This document shows positions 55,747-61,173 of a DNA stretch of 61,173 bases, in pieces. A program made the position numbers and the translations under genes. Position 1 is the stretch's first letter, and every line of letters starts with the position of its first letter. Source of the DNA: an uncultured Fidelibacterota bacterium (GTDB taxonomy: Bacteria; Fidelibacterota; UBA8477; JABMPR01); NCBI GenBank assembly GCA_937888365.1, contig CALBFA010000076.1, positions 1-61,173 of the forward strand, in the 5' to 3' direction. The notes under the pieces were generated by a model, which was not told the DNA's origin, did no database searches, and saw nothing but the letters and a program-made list of their open reading frames with translations.

Positions 55747-57714
55747 CTATAAATCTTCACCATCTAATGACCATTTAAGTGGCACATCTGAACCTTTGGG
55801 TGAAACACGTACATATCCTTGCATTTCTTGATGAAGAGCAGAACAGAAATCGGTACAATAGAATGGCCATACGCCAATATTTTTGGGTTCCCAAACAAAT
55901 GTTTCTGTTTGACCTGGCATAATCAGGAGTTCTGATGTCTTTGCACCAATTATACTAATACCATGCGGTACATCATAATCTTGTTCAAGATTGGTAACAT
56001 GGAAATAAACTCTATCACCGGTTTGAACACCTTCAATATTATCGGGGGCAAAATGGCTTCTAATCATGGTCATATAAATATGAACATTATTACCATCGCG
56101 AACAACCTTGGCTTCGTGTTCTGATTTTGTCACATAGGGATGTTTGTTATCTTCCAATTTATATATTTTCTGTGTATATGGATGAATCAACTCAGTGGGA
56201 CAACCCGCGGCATAATGAGGTTCACCAATTGTTGGAAAATCTAATAACAGCTCCATCTTATCACCCGAGATATCATACAATTGAGCTGACTGACAAACTT
56301 CAGGACCCGTTGAAATATAACGATCTTTCGTAATTTTATTCATTGCTAATACATATTTCCCAAATGGTTTTCTAGAGTTTCCTCCTGGAATCATGAGATG
56401 ACCAACTGAATAGTATGTTGGTTTTCTGTCTAGAACTTCCCACGTCCCTAATTTCCATTTTACGATTTCGGAAGAAATAAAGAATGTCGTATAGGCATTG
56501 CCTTTGCCATCAAACTCTGTATGTAATGGTCCTAAACCTGGTTGCTGAACGGTACCTGCCAACGTCGCATCAAAGCTAAGAATAGGAATGCCATAGGCTT
56601 CACCATCAAAGTTTTTCTCTTCGATAGCTTTTATCATTTTTGAAAATGAATGGACAGTCAAAGCGGCGGCTAATTTGCCACTACCCACAATATATTCTCC
56701 TGTTGGATCAACATCACAACCATGAGGAGATTTTGGTGTTGGCATGAAATATACGAGACCTGGTAACGCTGCTGGGTCAAGAATTCTTACTGTTTTTTCC
56801 ATTGTTGAAGTCGCTGAATGGGTAGACTCATCATAAACATTATGAGCATATTTTGTTGGAACAGTTTTAAACTTTCCCGCTTTAATATATTCTTCCGCTT
56901 TCTTCCAATTGATTGCGGCAATGAAATCTTTGTCATTTTGTGAAGCGTTGACTTCTAACAAGGAGTTTGCTTCTTCAGTATTATATGTTGAGAAGAACAT
57001 CCAGCCATGCGATTTTCCTCTTCCAGGATGCGATAAATCATAATTGAAACCAGGCATCAAAATTTGAAATTCAATACTCATGATTCCATCGTCAGGATCT
57101 ACTTTGATGAAGGATAAAGCGCCTTTGAAATTTCCTTTATACTCATCAATTGACATATCTTTTTGAGGTACTGGAATACTAAAGCGTGTACCCGCAACAA
57201 CATATTCAGTGTTTTCAGTAACAAAAGAAGAGCTATGATTTCCAGCACTATTAGGGATTTCAATAATTTCTACTGTTTCAAATGTTTTTAAACTGATACG
57301 AGCAATTCGGGGCGTATTATTTGCATTGATAAAACACCATCTACCATCAATTTCACCGTTCGTTTGAGATAAATCAGGATGGTGAGAGTCATCCCAAGGA
57401 ATAGAGCCGTAGGAGGTTTCTAACATCGGTTTTGTTTCTTCATTGAAACCATATGCTTTTTCGCCATCAACAGAAAATACTGGAATGACTTTAAATAATC
57501 TTCCTGATGGTAAACCATGAACGGCTAATTGTCCGCTAAAACCACCTGAAAGGAATGCGTAATAGTCATCATACTCGCCTGGTGCAACAAAGACTTTTTC
57601 TGCTGTACTCCCCGCTAATGCACCTTTTTGTGATTTGTCTTGAACACAACTCGTTAATCCTACAATCAGGCTAATTGCTAAAAGTAGAAATGCTGTCTTA
57701 TTTATTTTTTTCAT
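55747..57714 (-). CDS. nosZ: nitrous oxide reductase NosZ, clade II lipoprotein form
   Basis: 655 residues. The N-terminus is a lipoprotein-type Sec signal (LIVGLTSC), not a twin-arginine signal, which with the NosB-like neighbour marks clade II. CuZ-site histidines lie in DSHHPDLS, SHGWMFFSTYN, SPHGCDVDPTGEYI, LGPLHTEFDGKGNAY and VGHLMIPGGNS. The C-terminal cupredoxin has the CuA set Cys620, Cys624, His628 and Met631 in FYCTDFCSALHQEMQGY. It reduces N2O to N2 as the last step of denitrification. Third gene of the operon. Confidence 0.97.
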   Translation of the reverse strand: MKKINKTAFLLLAISLIVGLTSCVQDKSQKGALAGSTAEKVFVAPGEYDDYYAFLSGGFSGQLAVHGLPSGRLFKVIPVFSVDGEKAYGFNEETKPMLETSYGSIPWDDSHHPDLSQTNGEIDGRWCFINANNTPRIARISLKTFETVEIIEIPNSAGNHSSSFVTENTEYVVAGTRFSIPVPQKDMSIDEYKGNFKGALSFIKVDPDDGIMSIEFQILMPGFNYDLSHPGRGKSHGWMFFSTYNTEEANSLLEVNASQNDKDFIAAINWKKAEEYIKAGKFKTVPTKYAHNVYDESTHSATSTMEKTVRILDPAALPGLVYFMPTPKSPHGCDVDPTGEYIVGSGKLAAALTVHSFSKMIKAIEEKNFDGEAYGIPILSFDATLAGTVQQPGLGPLHTEFDGKGNAYTTFFISSEIVKWKLGTWEVLDRKPTYYSVGHLMIPGGNSRKPFGKYVLAMNKITKDRYISTGPEVCQSAQLYDISGDKMELLLDFPTIGEPHYAAGCPTELIHPYTQKIYKLEDNKHPYVTKSEHEAKVVRDGNNVHIYMTMIRSHFAPDNIEGVQTGDRVYFHVTNLEQDYDVPHGISIIGAKTSELLIMPGQTETFVWEPKNIGVWPFYCTDFCSALHQEMQGYVRVSPKGSDVPLKWSLDGEDL

Positions 57715-57757
57715 GTCCGTATTCCCTTCTCTTAAAGGTAATAAATTAATTGAATTA

Positions 57758-58324
57758 CTATTTTGCTGGTAAAATTACTTTGTCAACAACGTTGATTATC
57801 CCGTTTGACGTTGCAATTGTAGCTAAAATTTTTGCGCCTGCGACATAGATGTCATCGCCTTTAACGACTACATCAAAATAATCACCCGTCGCTGTATATA
57901 CTTTTCTCTTTTTCTTGGCTTCTTTTTTCAACTGCTTCACGTCATAGGTGCCTGGTGCAGCGTGTCGTGTTAAAATATCCACCAACATCGCTTTATTTTC
58001 AGGTTTAAGTAAATTTTCGACGGTTCCATCTGGTAAAGCGGCAAATGCTGCATTATTAGGAGCAAAAACTGTGATTGGACCAGCGTTAACCAATATGTGC
58101 TCAATTTCAGCAGCTTGGACTGCTGCAACTAATGTAGTATGATCCTTTGACCCAACAGCAACTTGTAATATGTTCTTTGCAGAAACATTGTCCACTACCG
58201 ATGCTTGCCCTTTTGGAGTATTATTTGCAAATGAACTAGGCTCCTGTGTTGATGCCTTTTCGTCTGTGCTGCATGTAAATATCATCATTGCAGCAACGCT
58301 AAAAATAATGAGTTTGTGAATCAT
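57758..58324 (-). CDS. fasciclin-domain lipoprotein in the nos operon
   Basis: 188 residues. A lipobox (AMMIFTCST) anchors it; residues about 45-188 are one fasciclin (FAS1) domain, with AEIEHILVNAGPITVFAPNNAAFAALPDGTVENLL (H1 box) and GIINVVDKVILPA (H2 box). FAS1 domains usually bind partners or surfaces. It lies between the cytochrome c gene and nosZ with about 43-base gaps on each side, so it belongs to the operon; its job there is unknown. Confidence 0.85.
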   Translation of the reverse strand: MIHKLIIFSVAAMMIFTCSTDEKASTQEPSSFANNTPKGQASVVDNVSAKNILQVAVGSKDHTTLVAAVQAAEIEHILVNAGPITVFAPNNAAFAALPDGTVENLLKPENKAMLVDILTRHAAPGTYDVKQLKKEAKKKRKVYTATGDYFDVVVKGDDIYVAGAKILATIATSNGIINVVDKVILPAK

Positions 58325-58368
58325 GTTGTACCTCTCATTTTTTGGTTAAATTAAATAGAGTTTAAATA

Positions 58369-58854
58369 TTATAGCGTTCTAAAATATTCTAAAACGGATC
58401 GCGCTTCATCTTCTGTTAAACTCTGATTCGCCATTGGAACATACATGAATTCTTCAAATAATTTTTTAGCGATATCATCATTTTTCACCATCTCTTCTGG
58501 ATTTAAAATCATATTCATTATCCATTCGGGAGAACGTCTCGTTAACACACCTTGTGGTGCTGGGCCGATATATTTTTTCGTCTCCTTGTGACAGGCTGAA
58601 CATTTTGCTTGGAAAATCTCTTTACCTTTTGCCGCGCGGCCTGGATCAATTTCTCCCAGAGTCACATTTTTAATTGGACCAATACCTTTATTATCCATAG
58701 GATTAACTTCTTTTTTTTCTGTCGATGCATTCTGCGTAGCGGTATTGGCCTTGGCCTCTTCTTTTTTCTCACCGCTACAAGATAAAATCAGAAATGTTGT
58801 TAAAAGTGTCATTACTGCAATAGATAACACGGCTCTCTTTTTCATTATTTTCAC
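58369..58854 (-). CDS. c-type cytochrome lipoprotein leading the nos operon
   Basis: About 161 residues: lipobox (FLILSCS), a charged linker, then one haem-binding CSACH motif (FQAKCSACHKETKKYIGPAPQGVL) and a distal Met in FMYVPMANQSL, class I cytochrome c. Likely donates electrons to NosZ, since nosR and nosGH are absent here. A GTG start at 58854 is preferred because AGGGAG lies seven bases upstream; an ATG at 58845 is the alternative. First gene of the nos operon. Confidence 0.85.
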   Translation of the reverse strand: MKIMKKRAVLSIAVMTLLTTFLILSCSGEKKEEAKANTATQNASTEKKEVNPMDNKGIGPIKNVTLGEIDPGRAAKGKEIFQAKCSACHKETKKYIGPAPQGVLTRRSPEWIMNMILNPEEMVKNDDIAKKLFEEFMYVPMANQSLTEDEARSVLEYFRTL

Positions 58855-59089
58855 TAAAATTCTCCCTAAAATAAACAATTAAATGTAAACATATTGTGTC
58901 AACCGAGACTATTCAATATCATAAACCTACCATGGCTAATAGATAAGAATTTTTCGAGACCAGAACAAGAATAATTATTTTCGGATTTTATAATCGCAAT
59001 GCTTTATATTGCATAGTTAGATCTATTCTTCATTATTTTTAGACCTATTAAAATCTATCTTTTTACATGCTCTGCCACCAGACACCAAC

Positions 59090-59095
59090 TATATT
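59090..59095 (+). promoter_or_regulatory. neuA -10 box, probably leaderless
   Basis: TATATT five bases before the neuA ATG; no Shine-Dalgarno sequence. A TTTACA lies 22 bases upstream, too far for a normal -35, so only the -10 is proposed. Confidence 0.4.
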
Positions 59096-59100
59096 GCGCC

Positions 59101-59799
59101 ATGAATATTTTCGCAATTATTCCAGCACGCGGTGGTTCTAAAGGTGTCCCACGGAAAAATGTATTAGATTTCGATGGGATTCCTCTCATCGCCCATTCTA
59201 TTCTCCAGGCAAAAGCCGTTAATGAAATTGTGGAAGTCTATGTTTCGACGGACAATGACGAAATTGCAGATATTAGCGCCAAGTTTGGCGCGAAAGTTAT
59301 TCAAAGACCCGAAAACATCTCAGGTGATACCGCCACGACGGAGACAGCCGTCTCTCACGCGATTTCTGAATGGGATTCACAAAAGCTTTGTCCCGATGCA
59401 ATTTTACTGCTGCAAGCGACATCGCCGCTCCGTCCCGATTGGGGCATTGCAAAAGCCATCCAAACATTTAAAGAAGGCCATTATGATTCTTTGCTGAGCC
59501 TCTCGCAAACGCATCGCTTCTTTTGGAGCATTGATGGCGATGAAGCGCGGGCCGAATATGATTACGTCAATCGTCCACGACGCCAAGACATGACAGAAAA
59601 AGACATCCGTTATGTTGAAAATGGTAGTCTCTATTTATTTACGAGAGATCATTTTTTAACCCATCAAAATCGATTAGGCGGCAGGATAGGTAGCGTCGTT
59701 TTCCCCGAAGAATACGCAATGGAAATTGATAGCAAAACCGATTTTGAAATACTTGAACATCTCTCAAAAAATTTGAAAAAAAGGACAAATATTAAATGA
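59101..59799 (+). CDS. neuA: acylneuraminate cytidylyltransferase (CMP-nonulosonate synthetase), NeuA-like
   Basis: 232 residues. FAIIPARGGSKGVPRKNVLDFDGIPLIAHSI is the nucleotide-binding signature; VYVSTDNDEIADI, LLLQATSPLRP and NGSLYLFTRDHFL follow in NeuA order. It activates a nonulosonic acid (sialic, legionaminic or pseudaminic type) as a CMP sugar, the donor a GT29-like enzyme would need. Overlaps neuB by four bases (ATGA). Which nonulosonic acid cannot be read from the sequence. Confidence 0.88.
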   Translation: MNIFAIIPARGGSKGVPRKNVLDFDGIPLIAHSILQAKAVNEIVEVYVSTDNDEIADISAKFGAKVIQRPENISGDTATTETAVSHAISEWDSQKLCPDAILLLQATSPLRPDWGIAKAIQTFKEGHYDSLLSLSQTHRFFWSIDGDEARAEYDYVNRPRRQDMTEKDIRYVENGSLYLFTRDHFLTHQNRLGGRIGSVVFPEEYAMEIDSKTDFEILEHLSKNLKKRTNIK

Positions 59800-60845
59800 T
59801 AACGCTTAAACTTGGTTCATCACTTGTAGGTGAAAATCATCCCGTATATATCATTGCAGAAATTGGTATTAATCATCAAGGTGATGTCGATATTGCGAAA
59901 AAATTAATCTTTGAAGCAGCGAAAGCTGGTGCCAATGCTGTAAAATTTCAAAAACGGAAAATCTCTCGCATCCTAACAAGAGAAGGGCTTAATATGCCCT
60001 ATGAGAATAGAAATTCATTTGGCAAAACGTATGGTGAGCACAAAGAAGCGTTGGAATTAGATGAAAATAGCTATCACAGTTTGCATCATTATGCCCAAGA
60101 ACTAAAAGTAGATTTTATCGCCTCGGGGTGGGATGAGGACAGCATTGACTTTTTAAATACACTGGGTGTACCGTTTTTTAAAATGGCTTCGGCTGATTTG
60201 ACAAATCTTCCTCTTTTGGAGCACGCCGCTCGCAAAGGGAAACCAATGATTTTGTCAACAGGAATGGCGAATATGCAAATGGTTCAAAATGCTTTTGATA
60301 CGGTCAAGGCGCATAACAATCAAATTGCGATTCTTCAGTGTACGTCGACGTATCCTTCTGTTTTTAATGAGATTAACTTAAACGTCATTAAAACTTTTAA
60401 AGAAGTATTCCCAAACTCTGTCATCGGTTATTCGGGTCATGAATTGGGGATTTCTATTACGGAAGCAGCCGTCGTTTTAGGTGCAAAAATCGTTGAACGA
60501 CACTTTACGCTTGATAGAACCATGAAAGGCGGCGACCATGCTGCATCACTCGAACCAGGTGGCTTTGCCAAAATGGTGAGAGATATTCGTCATATTGAGC
60601 AAGCCATGGGAAAATCTGAGAAAGAAGTTCAAGAAAGTGAAGCGCCAATTTTTAAGAAATTAGCGAAAAGTATTGTTTCCGCCGTAGCAATTCCAAATGG
60701 CACGATTATCACACAAGCGATGCTCACGACTAAAGGGCCAGGGACGGGGATTTCGCCCTCACGTATCAAAGAAATTTTAGGAAAAATTGCGACACGAAAT
60801 ATTAAAGCCGATGAAATTATTTACGAGAGTGATGTTAAATTTTAG
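59796..60845 (+). CDS. neuB: N-acetylneuraminate synthase family protein, NeuB-like
   Basis: 349 residues: a TIM-barrel synthase with IIAEIGINHQGDVDIAKKLI, NAVKFQKRK, SADLTNLPLLEHAARKGKPMILSTGMANM, QCTSTYPSVFNEINLNVIKTFKEVFPNSVIGYSGHELG and ERHFTLDRTMKGGDHAASLEPG, followed by a C-terminal SAF (antifreeze-like) domain from about 290. Condenses PEP with an acylaminosugar to a nonulosonic acid. The epimerase (NeuC type) that would complete the pathway is not in the window. Confidence 0.88.
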   Translation: MITLKLGSSLVGENHPVYIIAEIGINHQGDVDIAKKLIFEAAKAGANAVKFQKRKISRILTREGLNMPYENRNSFGKTYGEHKEALELDENSYHSLHHYAQELKVDFIASGWDEDSIDFLNTLGVPFFKMASADLTNLPLLEHAARKGKPMILSTGMANMQMVQNAFDTVKAHNNQIAILQCTSTYPSVFNEINLNVIKTFKEVFPNSVIGYSGHELGISITEAAVVLGAKIVERHFTLDRTMKGGDHAASLEPGGFAKMVRDIRHIEQAMGKSEKEVQESEAPIFKKLAKSIVSAVAIPNGTIITQAMLTTKGPGTGISPSRIKEILGKIATRNIKADEIIYESDVKF

Positions 60846-60850
60846 AGAAA

Positions 60851-60963
60851 GAATCGGACACGGAGTCCATGATTGCACGGGTTTGATAGTTGAGAAAAAA
60901 TAAGTATATGACAATCAAATTAAATAGTATCCGTCAAATCCGAAGCATCTGTGTCCTTTAAAA
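60851..60963. repeat. tandem hairpin unit, copy 1
   Basis: 113 bases. The ends GGACACGGA and TCTGTGTCC pair, and an inner pair CGGGTTTG / CAAATCCG is formed in this copy only, where the other copies have CGGATT / AATCCG. Confidence 0.8.
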
Positions 60964-61079
60964 GAATTAGACACGGAGTCCATGATTGCACGGATTGCTT
61001 AATTGAGAGTAAAATAATATATGACAATCAAATTAAATAGTATCTATCTAATCCGAGGCATCTGCGTCCTTAAAAAAAA
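60964..61079. repeat. tandem hairpin unit, copy 2
   Basis: 116 bases, nearly identical to copy 3 apart from a few substitutions. The outer arms are weaker than in copy 1 because TTGG reads TTAG and CACGG faces CTGCG, but the inner CGGATT / AATCCG stem is perfect. Confidence 0.8.
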
Positions 61080-61173
61080 GAATTGGACACGGAGTTTAAG
61101 ATTGCACGGATTGCTTAGTTGAGAGTAAAATAATATATGACAATCAAATTAAATAGTATCTATCTAATCCGAG
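61080..61173. repeat. tandem hairpin unit, copy 3 (cut by window end)
   Basis: First 94 bases of a third unit, ending at ATCCGAG. The sequence GGAGTTTAAGATTGCACGG replaces GGAGTCCATGATTGCACGG. Confidence 0.8.

Larger units (their letters stand above)
60846..61173. other. 328-base region after neuB holding a tandem repeat array
   Basis: No gene seen. Almost the whole stretch is three tandem copies of a unit of about 113-116 bases that begin GAAT(C/T)(G/A)GACACGG; the array runs on past the window edge. Confidence 0.85.

Noticed and set aside
60851-61173. Integron attC array
   Set aside because: The unit length and paired ends are attC-like, but the R' (RYYYAAC) and R'' (GTTRRRY) cores are missing and no integrase or gene cassettes lie between units.
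60851-61173. CRISPR array
   Set aside because: The repeated unit is over 110 bases and nearly identical along its whole length, with no unique spacers and no cas genes.

Overview
The window looks like a chromosome segment of an AT-rich Gram-negative bacterium of the FCB superphylum, most like Marinimicrobia (SAR406) or a close relative. The signs are a secreted cupredoxin ending in a type IX-secretion-like sorting domain with the NYPNPFNPSTT motif, a TonB receptor with a carboxypeptidase-regulatory-like front domain paired with a lipoprotein, lpxB, many outer-membrane beta-barrels ending in F, and a lipoprotein-type (clade II) nitrous oxide reductase. This placement is inferred from gene content only. 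I saw no rRNA, tRNA, CRISPR array, transposase or integrase.

Layout. 1-4.5 kb: DUF1207 barrel, DhaL-DegV fusion, a small Cys-rich protein, the sorting-domain cupredoxin. 4.5-13.1 kb: a nitroreductase, then a phosphate block on the minus strand (phoB-phoR, then porin-pstS-pstC-pstA-pstB-phoU) with two Pho-box-like promoters. 13.5-18.2 kb: a secreted protein of unknown function, a CarF/TMEM189-type lipid desaturase and three outer-membrane barrels. 18.5-27.1 kb (minus strand): peptidase C26 plus amidohydrolase, an HD protein plus radical SAM protein, a LytS/LytR-type two-component system with an RG-rich lipoprotein, DUF1801, an SRPBCC gene broken by an in-frame stop, and an HTH/membrane-protein pair with its own operator. 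27.3-31.4 kb: TonB receptor, lipoprotein, nucleoside deaminase. 31.6-46.7 kb: housekeeping genes (ruvB, queA, ispF, gltX, recG, lpxB, lpd, pyrG, gatC), interrupted by a hipB-hipS-hipT toxin-antitoxin system with three evenly spaced operators.

46.8-61.2 kb: a surface-polymer locus on the plus strand. It has two IspD/TarI-like cytidylyltransferases (one fused to an SDR reductase, as in the CDP-ribitol enzyme Acs1/Bcs1), a TagB/TagF-type polyol-phosphate transferase, a LicD/fukutin-type transferase, a GT29 sialyltransferase-like protein, and NeuA- and NeuB-like nonulosonic-acid genes. A complete minus-strand nos operon (cytochrome c, fasciclin lipoprotein, nosZ, nosB-like, nosL, nosD, nosF, nosY) lies between the GT29-like gene and neuA. 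The window ends inside a tandem array of about 115-bp units whose ends can pair into a hairpin, with compensatory changes between copies.

Several genes (phoB, gatC, hipB, recG, neuA, the HTH gene) have a -10-like hexamer only 5-7 bases before the ATG and no Shine-Dalgarno sequence, suggesting leaderless transcripts. The features most worth following up are the CDP-ribitol/fukutin-like/sialyl-like locus split by the nos operon, the hipBST system with its operator spacing, the shared pho promoter layout, and the terminal hairpin repeat array.
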